This document shows positions 25,735 to 42,189 of a DNA stretch of 64,000 bases, in pieces. The notes beneath the pieces were generated by a model. It saw only the letters and a list, made by a program, of their open reading frames with translations. It made no database searches and was not told where the DNA came from. The stretch is from Nocardioides sp. (GTDB taxonomy: Bacteria; Actinomycetota; Actinomycetes; Propionibacteriales; Nocardioidaceae). The position numbers and the translations under genes were made by a program. Position 1 is the first letter of the stretch. Each line of letters starts with the position of its first letter. The stretch spans positions 186,001 through 250,000 of the forward strand of contig NZ_JASEEQ010000003.1 in NCBI RefSeq assembly GCF_030019515.1, written 5' to 3'.

Positions 25735-26994
25735 TCAGCCGAACGGCGGCCGGTGGTCCAGCGCGATCGAGCGGCGTCCGGCCCAGCGCCACACCCGCGC
25801 GGCCCGGTCGCGGTCCTCGTCGGTCACGAGGTTGCCCATCCACCGCAGCGCCAGCGTCATCAGCCAGTCCGAGCGCATCCCGGCCGGACCGAGGGCCGGC
25901 AGCAGCCGCGGGATGGTGACCAGGCCGGCGAGCCGGCGGGCGATCGAGAACGACTCGCCGTAGTGCTCGCGCAGCAGCGCCGGCCACACGACGTCCAGCC
26001 CCGGCGCGTCGGCCGGCCGCTCGGCGAGGAGCTCGGCGATCAGCCGCCCGGTCTCGAGGCCGTAGTCGATGCCCTCGCCGTTGAGCGGGTTCACGCAGGC
26101 GGCGGCGTCGCCGGTGAGCGCCCAGTTGGGGCCGGCGACGTGGGAGACCGCCCCGCCCATCGGCAGCAGCGCCGAGGTCGGCATCCGCAGCTCGCCCGAC
26201 AGCTTGAAGTCCGTACGCCGCTCCTCGGCGTAGTGCGCCATCAGCGGCTTGATCGCCACGTCCGCCGGCCGCTTGGCGGTGGCGAGCGTGCCGACGCCCA
26301 GGTTCACCTCGCCGGTGCCGAGCGGGAAGATCCAGCCGTAGCCCGACAGGACCTTGCCGTCCTGCCCACGCAGCTCGAGGTGGGAGCTGATCCACGGGTC
26401 GTCGGACATCTCCGAGGCGACGTACGAGCGCCCGGCGACGCCGTACACCGTCTCCCGGTGCCACTCGCGGCCGAGGACCTTGCCGAGCGGGGAGCGGACG
26501 CCGTCGGCGACCACCAGCCGCCGGCAGGCGATCTCGACGCGGTCCGCACCCGACCGGCCACCCTGCTCGAAGACGACGCCGACCACACGTCCCGCCGACA
26601 TCCGCACGTCGACCGCGCGGAGGCCGTCGACCGCGACGGCGCCCGCCTTGATCGCGGTGGTCCGCAGGTGGTCGTCGAGCTCGGTGCGGGCGACGGCCGA
26701 GCCCCAGTCGGGCAGCGACCCTCCCGGCCAGGGCAGGTACAGCGTCTGGCCGAAGCCGTGCGCGCGCAGACCCTGGTTGACCGTGTGGGCCCGCAGCCAG
26801 TCCTCGAGGCCGAGCCGCTGGAGCTCGCCGATCGCGCGCGGGGTGAGCCCGTCGCCGCAGGTCTTGTCGCGGGGGAACACCGCGGCGTCGGCGAGGACGA
26901 CGTCCATCCCGGCGCGCGCCGCCCAGGTCGCCGCCGCCGACCCCGTGGGGCCGGCGCCCACGACGAGGACGTCGGTGGAGGTCGGGATGGTCAC
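25735..26994 (-). CDS. Geranylgeranyl-reductase-family FAD oxidoreductase (MenJ-like)
   Basis: 419 residues. The FAD dinucleotide motif is VLVVGAGPTGSAAATWAARA, followed by PRDKTCGDGLTPRAI, then CRRLVVADGVRSPLG and the family GDAAACVNPLNGEGIDYGLE. These are hallmarks of the GGR family, which saturates isoprenoid double bonds; the actinobacterial member MenJ acts on the menaquinone side chain. The length fits. A menaquinone substrate is inference from the phylum. No nuo or men genes are adjacent. Probably membrane-associated. Confidence 0.85.
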   Translation of the reverse strand: MTIPTSTDVLVVGAGPTGSAAATWAARAGMDVVLADAAVFPRDKTCGDGLTPRAIGELQRLGLEDWLRAHTVNQGLRAHGFGQTLYLPWPGGSLPDWGSAVARTELDDHLRTTAIKAGAVAVDGLRAVDVRMSAGRVVGVVFEQGGRSGADRVEIACRRLVVADGVRSPLGKVLGREWHRETVYGVAGRSYVASEMSDDPWISSHLELRGQDGKVLSGYGWIFPLGTGEVNLGVGTLATAKRPADVAIKPLMAHYAEERRTDFKLSGELRMPTSALLPMGGAVSHVAGPNWALTGDAAACVNPLNGEGIDYGLETGRLIAELLAERPADAPGLDVVWPALLREHYGESFSIARRLAGLVTIPRLLPALGPAGMRSDWLMTLALRWMGNLVTDEDRDRAARVWRWAGRRSIALDHRPPFG

Positions 26995-27049
26995 CGCTCG
27001 ATTGTCTCAGGCCGGGACCCGATCCTCCCAAGCGGCGGCCGGCCCGTGC

Positions 27050-27553
27050 TCAGGGGCGCCGGTAGGCCTTGTGCGAGAGCAGGTGCACCCGGGTGTTGCG
27101 GCAACCGGTCGTCGGGTGCTCGACGTACTGCGAGCGGGTCTCATTCGGGAGGTACACCCGGAAGCCGTCGACGTGCGCAGGGCGGCACTCCCGCCGCGGG
27201 TACACGCTCGCGACCGTCTCCGAGACCGCACTGACGACCCGCTGGCCCGGTCGCACGACGATCGTGCGGACCCGGCCCGGCACCCGGTCCGCCGGCGCCC
27301 CGATCTGGGTGCCGTCACCGCCGCCGACGTACGACAGCCCGCCGTACCCGCCGGTCCGGCAGGCGTGGTCGGAGACGTTCTTCAGCACGATCCGGCCGTA
27401 CCGGTGGCTCATCCCCGCATCGGTGCGGTGGTACGACGCGCGCAGCTCGGCGTTGGTGCACGGCGGCACCGTGGTCGCCTGGCCCGCGCCGGACGGCACG
27501 ACCAGTCCCGCCACGACCAGCCCCGCGGCACCCAGCATCCTGATGATCCTCAT
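27050..27553 (-). CDS. Secreted DUF4232-like protein
   Basis: 167 residues. A signal peptide (MLGAAGLVVAGLVVPSGAGQ) precedes a domain that starts CTNAELRASYHRTDAGMSH and continues VLKNVSDHACRTGGYGGLSY, the pattern of the actinobacterial DUF4232 immunoglobulin-like family. Four Cys residues could form two disulfides. It is extracellular and of unknown function. It is separated by about 55 bases from the flavoprotein gene. Confidence 0.78.
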   Translation of the reverse strand: MRIIRMLGAAGLVVAGLVVPSGAGQATTVPPCTNAELRASYHRTDAGMSHRYGRIVLKNVSDHACRTGGYGGLSYVGGGDGTQIGAPADRVPGRVRTIVVRPGQRVVSAVSETVASVYPRRECRPAHVDGFRVYLPNETRSQYVEHPTTGCRNTRVHLLSHKAYRRP

Positions 27554-27663
27554 GGTGATCTCCTGTCCCGGTCCGTCTCGGAACTGGGACGCGCCCGCAC
27601 CGCCAGAAGTTGTGCTGCGGACCCCGGGCTCGGGCGGCCGGCCGCCTCGCCGACTGAAATGGG

Positions 27664-27753
27664 GTCGAGTCGGCGCATCTTGCCCGCCTCAGCACGTCGA
27701 GTCGGCGCATCTTGCCCGCCTCAGGACGTCGAGTCGGCGCATCTTGCCCGGCC
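27664..27753. repeat. 32-bp tandem repeat, about 2.8 copies
   Basis: Units begin with GTCGAGTCGGCGCATCTTGC at 27664, 27696 and 27728, an exact 32-bp period. Copies 1 and 2 differ by a single base (AGCACG versus AGGACG); the third stops after about 25 bases. The repeats lie in the 376-bp gap 27554–27929 between the DUF4232 gene and rpoC. The gap otherwise holds only the rpoC terminator and no supported gene. Confidence 0.85.
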
Positions 27754-27847
27754 CACTGTGGAGAAGGTGGGCAAGGAGCGACGACGCGGGCGGGTCGGCG
27801 GCGGCGGCGACGACTCTCCCAGCGGCCCATCGGATCTCGATACGCGC

Positions 27848-27881
27848 GAACGCCCCGCCACGCGAGCGTGGCGGGGCGTTC
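27848..27881 (-). terminator. rpoBC operon terminator
   Basis: GAACGCCCCGCCACG (27848–27862) and its perfect complement CGTGGCGGGGCGTTC (27867–27881) form a 15-bp stem with a four-base loop, about 50 bases downstream of the rpoC stop. No T tract follows. Confidence 0.85.
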
Positions 27882-27929
27882 TGCTACTCGATCTGGCTCC
27901 TGCGCGACCAGGACTGCGCGCTTGCGCGC

Positions 27930-31802
<3,873 letters not shown>

Positions 31803-31884
31803 GATGGCTGCAACCCTTCGGTAGTTCTAAGAAAAGTGAAGTAGCGGGGGCGGAGGCGGGGCCGGCCGTGGCCGGCCCCGCGGC

Positions 31885-35349
<3,465 letters not shown>

Positions 35350-35451
35350 GAGGTGTCCTTCGACGATTCGCTCTTCGATCTGCGTTCAGGCCCACCACAG
35401 AGTCAGCCACCGGGCAGGCTGACGAGCATTTGAGGGCAGACGCAAGAATCC

Positions 35452-35480
35452 ACGATACCGCACTTACGGGCGCGCCACAA
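35452..35480 (-). promoter_or_regulatory. rpoB promoter
   Basis: On the minus strand TTGTGG (35475–35480), a 17-bp spacer and TATCGT (35452–35457) form a sigma-70-type promoter. The start site would be near 35445, leaving a leader of about 95 bases before the TTG start. It shows rpoBC can be transcribed independently of the mce operon upstream. Confidence 0.7.
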
Positions 35481-35540
35481 TGCCGCGGGCAATCGCTGCC
35501 GTCGATCATGAACGCCCGAGCCGCCCAGGTCAAGCAGGCA

Positions 35541-35558
35541 GGCGGCGGGTCCGCCGCC
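35541..35558 (-). terminator. Candidate terminator of the mce operon
   Basis: GGCGGCGG (35541–35548) and CCGCCGCC (35551–35558) form a perfect 8-bp GC stem, with a loop that opens to four bases in practice. It lies about 30 bases after the last mce-operon stop and before the rpoB promoter. Confidence 0.55.
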
Positions 35559-35589
35559 CGATCTCCCGCTCTCGGCGCCGGCTGCCGGG

Positions 35590-36792
35590 TCAGGTCGCCA
35601 GGTCGGCGACCAGCCACTGGCCGTCGACCTTGTCCATCGTCAGCGTGACCCAGTTCTTGTAGACCTGGGGCTCGGTGTACTTCTTGTTGGTCCGGGTCTG
35701 GTTGACCAGGAGGAAGATCTGCGCGTGGGCCCCGTCGGCGCGCACGATGCTCGAGCGCACCAGGCTCGCCTGCACCACGGTCCTGGTCGCCGGCGCGTTC
35801 TGCTCGATCAGCCCGGCGAAGATGTTGTCGTAGTCCTTGCGCAGACTGCCCGTGAGGTACTGCTGGGCCGCCGCCTTCGACTCGTCGAGGTGCGTGGCGT
35901 CGTAGGACAGGATCGGCACCACCGCCCGCTCGGCGGCCGCCTGAGCGGCCCGGGCGTCGCTCTCGACTTCCTGAGGCGTCGAGACCTCGAACGTCAGCCA
36001 GAGTGCCGGCGCCGCGACTGCGGCAGTCAGCGCCGCGAGGCCAACAAGCAGGGCGCCTGGAACGAACGGCTGGCGGGTAGCGCCCTTCGGGACCGTGGCC
36101 TTGACCACGATCGTATGCGCGTACTTGTCGGCGAATGTCTGCCGCTTCTCGTCCCACAGCGGGCGGAGGTAACCGATGCAGAGGGTGACGGCATCAACGA
36201 CATGCAGGATCTCCCGGACGAAGGCAGCCGTCGCACCGATGGGCAAACCTGACTGCTCGGACACCAGCCGGATGCCGGTGACCGACTTCCCCCAGGTCTG
36301 TCCCGTGGCACCCTGTCGGAATACCCGGTTGTACACGGGCAGCACCACGGCGAAGACCAGGCCCAGCGCGAAGAGTAGAGCGCCGACTTGCGGATCGAAG
36401 AAAAGAGCGACGAGTCCGGCGGCGAACAGCAGAGTCCCGGGTGCCGTGATCATCTGATCGATCACGTGTCCGGCAGCACGCTCGCCAAAGTGCGCAAAAC
36501 CTGACTCGTCATCGGCAGGCGCCTGGTCGTCTCCGATGAGCTCGTGCGCGACCATGGGTGGCAGGCTGGCCGGCGGCGCCGACTCCCCGATCTCGTGGTC
36601 ATAAGCAGCCCGCCGGGCCGGATCCAGGAGTACCTCGGCTGCCTGGTTGAGCACCGCAAAGCGGCGGTCGGTGGGCTCGAGCTCTGCGATCTGGGCTCGC
36701 CACGCCGCGCGGATCTCCTCGGCCGGCGCGTCGGAGTTGACGCCCAGCAGGTCGTACCAGCTCGGGGACGGGGTGCTCGTCGGGGTCGTCAT
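35590..36792 (-). CDS. Mce-associated protein with J-like and RDD domains
   Basis: 400 residues. Residues 8–70 resemble a J-domain (SWYDLLGVNSDAPAEEIRAA, then FAVLNQAAEVLLDPARRAAY), but the HPD tripeptide needed to stimulate Hsp70 is missing. An RDD membrane domain follows (about 110–240, with YNRVFRQGATGQTWGKSVTG and DEKRQTFADKYAHTIVV). After another helix (about 255–275) comes an extracytoplasmic Mce-associated domain (LSYDATHLDESKAAAQQYLT … WVTLTMDKVDGQWLVADL). It is the last gene of the mce operon, overlapping the gene before by four bases. The likely role is stabilising or assembling the Mce transporter. Confidence 0.85.
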   Translation of the reverse strand: MTTPTSTPSPSWYDLLGVNSDAPAEEIRAAWRAQIAELEPTDRRFAVLNQAAEVLLDPARRAAYDHEIGESAPPASLPPMVAHELIGDDQAPADDESGFAHFGERAAGHVIDQMITAPGTLLFAAGLVALFFDPQVGALLFALGLVFAVVLPVYNRVFRQGATGQTWGKSVTGIRLVSEQSGLPIGATAAFVREILHVVDAVTLCIGYLRPLWDEKRQTFADKYAHTIVVKATVPKGATRQPFVPGALLVGLAALTAAVAAPALWLTFEVSTPQEVESDARAAQAAAERAVVPILSYDATHLDESKAAAQQYLTGSLRKDYDNIFAGLIEQNAPATRTVVQASLVRSSIVRADGAHAQIFLLVNQTRTNKKYTEPQVYKNWVTLTMDKVDGQWLVADLAT

Positions 36793-37409
36793 TCGGCGCC
36801 CTCCCCGGTCACTGGCGCGTAGTCGTCGATGAGCCACTCGCCGTCGGAGCGCACCAGGTCGACCTCCCAGCGCAGCACGTCCTGGTCGGCGTCGACCCGC
36901 TTCGTCTCATCGTCCGGGTTCTTGGGGTCCGGGTAGGAGCCGGTGAGGCCGGCGGCCAAAATCGCGGTCGCCGAGTCCGCGTCCATCGACTCGACTCCCA
37001 CGCCGAAGACATTGGCGGAGCGTCCGTAGCCCGCCTGGGCGACAGTCTGCTCGGCGATCGGGAGACCCGACTTCTCGAAGTCGGTGGCGAACTTCGGCGT
37101 GATCACCTCGAGCACCTGGTCCCGGTAGGCGCCGAGATGGCCCTGGTCGTCGAGCTGGTCGGGTCCGTAGGTGTTGAGCCGGAGCACGAACTGCCGAGTC
37201 TGGGCCATCACAGCGTCACGGTCAGCCTGAGTGTCATCCTCGGCAGAGATCCCCACCGCCTCTACGGGCCGTGTCACAGATCCATAGACGAGTAGCGCCA
37301 AGGACGCCACCATAAGGACCAGAAGTGTGAACAGCAGGATCAACCGCAACGCACCATGATGCGGCTGTGAGTCAGTGGTGACGCTCGTCTCATCAGTCCT
37401 GGTGGTCAC
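36789..37409 (-). CDS. Mce-associated membrane protein
   Basis: 206 residues, start GTG 37409 overlapping the mceF stop. A short basic cytosolic N-terminus, one helix (LRLILLFTLLVLMVASLALL) and an extracytoplasmic domain ending in RWEVDLVRSDGEWLIDDYAP match the Mam family that follows mceF in actinobacterial mce operons. Such proteins stabilise Mce complexes in mycobacteria. It is related in its C-terminal domain to the next gene product. Confidence 0.85.
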   Translation of the reverse strand: MTTRTDETSVTTDSQPHHGALRLILLFTLLVLMVASLALLVYGSVTRPVEAVGISAEDDTQADRDAVMAQTRQFVLRLNTYGPDQLDDQGHLGAYRDQVLEVITPKFATDFEKSGLPIAEQTVAQAGYGRSANVFGVGVESMDADSATAILAAGLTGSYPDPKNPDDETKRVDADQDVLRWEVDLVRSDGEWLIDDYAPVTGEGAE

Positions 37410-38680
37410 GGCACCAGGGGCTGGAGGAACAGCCACTTCCACGACTCCTCTCCGAAGGCTTGGGGGGCCAACGTACCGGTCGGAGCCAGCACGGGGTCGA
37501 TCTTCGCGCCCCAGTGCACCTTGCCGGTGTCGGGGTCGTACGACGCGACCGGCGCGCGGTAGGCCGCGCCCGCCCGCGGGAGGTTCTGCGGGCCGCGCGG
37601 GTTGCTCATCGCCGCCGGCTCCCGACAGCCCGCCTTGGTGTTCATCGGCCGGTTGCTGCCGTCCTGCGGCGGCCGGGTGTCGGTGCCCTCGTAGCCGTGG
37701 TGGCACACCGGGTTGTCGGTGATGATCATGCCGAAGTGGGCGTCGTACAGGCCGGTGTCCGGGGACTTCGACACGACCGTGAAGCCGCCCTCCACGACGT
37801 AGGGGTAGAGCACCAGGATCTGCTCGATGCCGGGCAGGTGCTTGACGATGACGTCGCCGGTGGTGACCAGGTTGTTGAACAGCTCCCCCAGGTCCACCTC
37901 GTTGTCCTCGAGGAAGGTCCGCAGCTGGGTCGCGGCAGCCGAGCCGTCGTCGATGACCGTGCGCAGGGCCTGGTCGGAGCCGGCGAGCGAGCCGCTGAAC
38001 AGGCTCAGCTCCCGGGCGAAGGTGCGCAGCGCGCTCGCCTTGTCGAGTTGGCTGGTGAGCACGGTGTTGCTGTCGCGGATCAGCGCCGTCGTCACGTCGA
38101 AGTTGTCGTTCGCCTCGTTGATGAAGGCGTTCCCGGTGTCGATGATCCGCTGGAGGTCCGTCCCCGTGCCGGCGAACGCCTGGCCCAGCTCGTGCACGGT
38201 GGTGGCCAGCGCCTGCTTGTCCACCGACTCCACGGTGTTGGAGATGTCGGACAGCAGCTTCTGGGTCGCGATCGGGGTCCGGGTGTCGGCCAGCGCGATC
38301 TGGGAGTCGTCGCCGAGGTAGGGCCCGGTGTCCTCCTGCGGCTGGAGCTCGACGTACTGCTCGCCGACAGCCGACCGGTTGCCGACGACGGCCAGCGAGT
38401 CCGCTGGGATCTCGTCCCAGCCGTTGTCGATGTCGAGGTAGACGTCGACGCCGGCGTCGGTCAGCTCGAGCTTGCCGACCCGGCCGATCTGGACGCCCCG
38501 GTAGGACACCTCACCGCCGGCGAAGATGCCGCCGGAGTCCTGGAAGTGCGCGACGACCGTGTAGTGGTCGTCGAAGAAGATCCGGTCGAGCCGGGCGTAG
38601 CGGGCCCCGACGAAGCTGACACCGAGCAGCGTGATCGCGACGAACACGAGCAGCTGCAGGCGAGTGCGGCGAGTGATCAT
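37406..38680 (-). CDS. mceF: Mce family protein, MceF position
   Basis: 424 residues. One N-terminal helix (LQLLVFVAITLLGVSFVGA) and an MlaD/Mce domain (about 40–115, FQDSGGIFAGGEVSYRGVQI, then GRVGKLELTDAGV and GEQYVELQP) are followed by a long helical region (120–290) and a Cys-containing C-terminal tail (VCHHGYEGTDTRPPQDG). Mce proteins assemble into a tube carrying lipids or sterols across the envelope. It is the sixth mce gene, with four-base overlaps on both sides. Confidence 0.93.
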   Translation of the reverse strand: MITRRTRLQLLVFVAITLLGVSFVGARYARLDRIFFDDHYTVVAHFQDSGGIFAGGEVSYRGVQIGRVGKLELTDAGVDVYLDIDNGWDEIPADSLAVVGNRSAVGEQYVELQPQEDTGPYLGDDSQIALADTRTPIATQKLLSDISNTVESVDKQALATTVHELGQAFAGTGTDLQRIIDTGNAFINEANDNFDVTTALIRDSNTVLTSQLDKASALRTFARELSLFSGSLAGSDQALRTVIDDGSAAATQLRTFLEDNEVDLGELFNNLVTTGDVIVKHLPGIEQILVLYPYVVEGGFTVVSKSPDTGLYDAHFGMIITDNPVCHHGYEGTDTRPPQDGSNRPMNTKAGCREPAAMSNPRGPQNLPRAGAAYRAPVASYDPDTGKVHWGAKIDPVLAPTGTLAPQAFGEESWKWLFLQPLVP

Positions 38681-40083
38681 CGGGTCACCATCCCCGGGAC
38701 GAGGAGGTGGACCAGTGCCGGGTCGAAGAGCCGGCTGAGCTGTCCGAGGGTCGGGCCGTGCGCCGACGCGGTCGGCCCGACCCCGGCCCGGCCCAGGCCG
38801 AGGATCCCGGTCAGGTCGGGGAGGCTCGGCAGCGCGGTCGGGAGCCCGGAGTCCGGGAGCCCCGGGATCTGGTTGACGATCCGGCAGACGACGGTCTTCT
38901 CGTTCTTCTTCTTCAGGCACGCGTCGCGCAGCTTGGCCAGGCCCTTGACGCTGCTCAGCAGCTTCTGGCACGGCCGGCTGTTGATATCCCCGCTCTGGAT
39001 GCACCGGGTGACACGGTCGAGGACGACGGTCGGGTCGAGGTCGCTGGGCAGGACGGTCGGCAGGGCGGTGCCGCTGGCCCCACCGGAGAGGTCGATGTCG
39101 AGCTCGACCGACAGGTTGGTGTAGTCGCCCATGTGCAGGTTGCGGGCGACCTGCGGGTCGCGGCCGACGACGTCGTCAACGAACGGGTAGGTCAAGAAGA
39201 CGTTGAACGACTTCACGAACGCGTCGCCCGAGTTCGCGAGCTCGGTGAGCACCGGGTTGAGCTGGCGCAGCGACTCGATCGTGGCGTCCTTCGAGGCGTT
39301 GATGACGCGGACCCCCACCCCACCGAGCCGGTTCAGCGCGCCCAGCATCTTGACCAGGTCGCCACGCTGCTGGTCCAGGGAGGTCAGCGCACTCGGCAGC
39401 TCGTCGAGCGCGGCGTCGATCGAGCCCTGCTGGTTGCGGGCCGAGACGGCCAGGTTGTTCAGCGAGTCGATGGCGTTGACGATGTCCTGCTTGTTCTCGT
39501 CGAGCTGGCCCATGAAGTCGCTGATCTGGGTCAGGACCGACCGGGCGGCGTCCTCGCGTCCGCCGAGCGCCTTGTTGAGCTCGGCGGCAATGGTCTTCAG
39601 CTGCGCGACGCCGCCGCCGTTGAGGACCAGGCTGAGCGCACCGAGGACCTCCTCGACCTCCGGGTTGCGACCGGTGTCCTCCAGGCCGATGGTGTCGCCG
39701 TCGCCGAGCTCCCCGGTGGCCGCGGCGTCGGTCGGCGGGCTGAGCGAGACGAACTTCTCGCCGAGCAGGCTGGTCTGGCGGATCTCGGCGACCGCGTTGT
39801 CAGGCAGGTCGACGTTGTTGCGGAGCTTCATCGTCACCTGGGCGTGACCCTCGACGAGGTCGACGTCGGTCACCTCGCCCACACTCACGTCGTCGACCTT
39901 GACCGTGGACTTCGGGACCAGGTCGAGTACGTCGCGGAAGTCGGCGGTCACCGTGATCGGGTTGTCTCCGACGTCGGTCCCGCCCGGCAGCGGCAGTCCG
40001 TAGACGTCGAACTGGCACCCGGTCAGGAGTACCGCCCCGGCCGCGGTGGCGACGACGGCGCGCAGCATCCTCTGCCTCCTCAT
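38677..40083 (-). CDS. mceE: Mce family lipoprotein, MceE position
   Basis: 468 residues. The signal ends in lipobox LLTGC with Cys23, as in LprK-type MceE proteins. The MCE domain (ITVTADFRDVLDLVPKSTVK, then VDDVSVGEVTDVDL and LLGEKFVSLSP) occupies about 45–120, then helices to about 330. The C-terminal part has Cys pairs (RCIQSGDINSRPCQ, DACLKKKNEKTVVCR). The ATG at 40083 overlaps the mceD stop; a second Met five codons on is possible. Lipid anchoring outside the membrane is expected. Confidence 0.93.
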   Translation of the reverse strand: MRRQRMLRAVVATAAGAVLLTGCQFDVYGLPLPGGTDVGDNPITVTADFRDVLDLVPKSTVKVDDVSVGEVTDVDLVEGHAQVTMKLRNNVDLPDNAVAEIRQTSLLGEKFVSLSPPTDAAATGELGDGDTIGLEDTGRNPEVEEVLGALSLVLNGGGVAQLKTIAAELNKALGGREDAARSVLTQISDFMGQLDENKQDIVNAIDSLNNLAVSARNQQGSIDAALDELPSALTSLDQQRGDLVKMLGALNRLGGVGVRVINASKDATIESLRQLNPVLTELANSGDAFVKSFNVFLTYPFVDDVVGRDPQVARNLHMGDYTNLSVELDIDLSGGASGTALPTVLPSDLDPTVVLDRVTRCIQSGDINSRPCQKLLSSVKGLAKLRDACLKKKNEKTVVCRIVNQIPGLPDSGLPTALPSLPDLTGILGLGRAGVGPTASAHGPTLGQLSRLFDPALVHLLVPGMVTR

Positions 40084-41219
40084 CGGTCCACCCCCACGAG
40101 GCCGGCCAGGGTCGGGTCGAACAGGTCGACCGACGACCTCGGGGCACCTGGGGCGCCGGTGCCGGGCCGCGGCAGCGCCTGCTGCACGAGGTCGCACAGC
40201 GCGCCGGACGTGTCGGCCTGGCTCAGGAAGCCGCACAGGAACGTCGAGGGGTCGGTCTCGACCTGGTTGATGACCTCGCCCATGTTGGCGTTCGTGTCGA
40301 GGGTGCCCGCCTGGGGGTTGTAGGTGAGCGCGAGGTTGTTCAGGGCCAGCGGTGCCGAGTCGAGGATGTGGTCGAGCTCCGAGCGGCGCTTGACCAGCAC
40401 CTTCGAGACCCGGTTGAGCCCAGAGATGTTGCGTCCGAGCACCTCGCGGTTCTCCTTCACGAAGTCCGACACCTGACCCAGCGCGGTGGCGAGGTGGGTC
40501 AGCGACGCAGACAGCTCCTGCCGCTCGCCGGAGAGCATCGTGGACACCTCGGAGAGCGACTGGTTGAACCTCCGCACGGTCTTGTCGTTGCGCGCGAGGG
40601 TGCCGATGAAGCCCTCGAGTTCCTGGGCCGAGCCGAACAGCTCGTCCTTGTTGTCGTCGAGCGTCTGGCTGAGCTTGCCGAAGTCCTTGATCGTCTGGTG
40701 GAACTTCGCACCCTGGCCGCCGAAGTTCTCGGCGGTGGTCTCGAGGAGGTCGGAGAACGCACCGTTGCGGTTGGCCCCGGTCGGGCCGAGCGCCACGGTC
40801 AGGTCGTCGAGGCTGCTGTAGATCTGGTCCAGCTCGAGCGGGACCGCGGTGCGGTCCTCCTCCAGCGTCGCGCCGTCGGCGAGCTCGGCGCCGCCGGTGT
40901 AGACCGGGGTCAGCTGCACGAACCGGTCCCCCACGATCGACGGCGCGATGATCACGGCCTTCGCGTCGGCCGGCAGCTTGAGGTCCGCGTCGTACGTCAT
41001 GGTGACGACGACGTCGGTACCGGACGGGGTGACCGTGTCGACCTTGCCGACCGGGACGCCGAGGACGCGCACGTCGCTGCCCTCGTAGATCGAGATGGCG
41101 CGCGGGAAGTGCGCCGTCAGGGTCTTGCCGTCCTCGCCGCGGAACATGGTGAGCGCGGCGGCCACCAGGAGGATCACCAGGACCGCCGGGACGAGGGCGC
41201 GCTTCAGGATGCTCGCCAT
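40080..41219 (-). CDS. mceD: Mce family protein, MceD position
   Basis: 379 residues from the ATG at 41219, with GGGTGG upstream; a GTG at 41228 is possible. An N-terminal helix (LVPAVLVILLVAAALTMF) is followed by the MCE domain (LTAHFPRAISIYEGSDVRVL, then GVPVGKVDTVTPSG and VGDRFVQLTPVY) and a helical region, then a Pro/Gly-rich tail. One base separates it from mceC. It is one of six Mce subunits of the predicted lipid importer. Confidence 0.93.
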   Translation of the reverse strand: MASILKRALVPAVLVILLVAAALTMFRGEDGKTLTAHFPRAISIYEGSDVRVLGVPVGKVDTVTPSGTDVVVTMTYDADLKLPADAKAVIIAPSIVGDRFVQLTPVYTGGAELADGATLEEDRTAVPLELDQIYSSLDDLTVALGPTGANRNGAFSDLLETTAENFGGQGAKFHQTIKDFGKLSQTLDDNKDELFGSAQELEGFIGTLARNDKTVRRFNQSLSEVSTMLSGERQELSASLTHLATALGQVSDFVKENREVLGRNISGLNRVSKVLVKRRSELDHILDSAPLALNNLALTYNPQAGTLDTNANMGEVINQVETDPSTFLCGFLSQADTSGALCDLVQQALPRPGTGAPGAPRSSVDLFDPTLAGLVGVDR

Positions 41220-41220
41220 G

Positions 41221-42189
41221 TCAGCCACCCGCCTGCGGCGCCGGCGGCATGTTCTGGATGTAGGTGTCGAACCAGGGTCCGCCGCCGAGGGTGCTGGCGA
41301 AGACCCGGTAGAACGGCTCCATCAGGCGCAGGCTGTTGTCGAGGTTGTCCTCGTTCTTGTTGAGCACCGCCAAGACGTTGTCGAGGTGGGTCAGCGCCGG
41401 CTTGAGGTCGGCGCGGCTCTGCTCGATCAGCGCGGTCAGCTCCTTCGACAGCCGGGTGGTGGAGACCAGCAGGTTGTGCACCGCGTCGCGTCGCGCGACC
41501 AGCGCCCGGAACAGGACGTCGGAGTCCTTCATCAGGCCGATGATGTCGTCGTCACGCTCGTTGAGGACGCCGGTGACGCGTTTGAGGTTGGTGAGCAGGC
41601 TGTTGATCTGCTCGTCGCGGGCCGCGATGTTCGAGGAGAGCCGGGACACGCCGTCGAGGGCCTGGCGGAACTCGTCGGGGGTGTTGCGGCTGAGGTCGGC
41701 CAGCGTGGTCAGCGACTTCGCGAGTCGGTCGGTGTCGATCTTCTCCGAGGTCTCCGCGAGCCCCGAGAACGCGTCGACGACGTCGTACGGCGAGCTGGTC
41801 CGCTCGACCGGGATCTCGGCGCCCTCGTCGAGCTGGCCCGAGCCGGCGGGCTCCAGCGCGAGGTACATCGCGCCGAGCAGCGTCTTGACCTTGATCGCGG
41901 CGTGGCTGTCGTCGCCGAACTCCGAGGCGGTGTCGACCCGGAAGGTGACCCGCACGTGGTCGCCCTCGAGCTCGACGCTCTCCACCTTGCCGACCCGGAC
42001 ACCGGCGATCCGGACCTCGTCGTTCGGCTCGAGGCCGCCGGCCTCGGAGAACGCGGCGTAGTAGGTGTCGCCGCCGCCGATCAGCGGGAGGTCCTGGGCC
42101 CGAAACGCGGCCAGCATCAGCAGCGCGAGGACGACGAGGCTCACCGCCCCGACGACCACGGGGTTGCGTTCGCGGAAGGGAGTGCTCAT
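41221..42189 (-). CDS. mceC: Mce family protein, MceC position
   Basis: 322 residues, the shortest Mce subunit here. A helix (PVVVGAVSLVVLALLMLAAF), an MCE domain (YAAFSEAGGLEPNDEVRIAG, then VRVGKVESVELEGDHV and LGAMYLALEP) and a coiled helical region (about 130–290) are visible. It ends soon after, with PPAPQAGG. The start overlaps the mceB stop by four bases. Confidence 0.93.
   Translation of the reverse strand: MSTPFRERNPVVVGAVSLVVLALLMLAAFRAQDLPLIGGGDTYYAAFSEAGGLEPNDEVRIAGVRVGKVESVELEGDHVRVTFRVDTASEFGDDSHAAIKVKTLLGAMYLALEPAGSGQLDEGAEIPVERTSSPYDVVDAFSGLAETSEKIDTDRLAKSLTTLADLSRNTPDEFRQALDGVSRLSSNIAARDEQINSLLTNLKRVTGVLNERDDDIIGLMKDSDVLFRALVARRDAVHNLLVSTTRLSKELTALIEQSRADLKPALTHLDNVLAVLNKNEDNLDNSLRLMEPFYRVFASTLGGGPWFDTYIQNMPPAPQAGG

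Noticed and set aside
27664..27753. CRISPR array
   Set aside because: The units abut with no spacers of variable sequence, and no cas genes are in the window.
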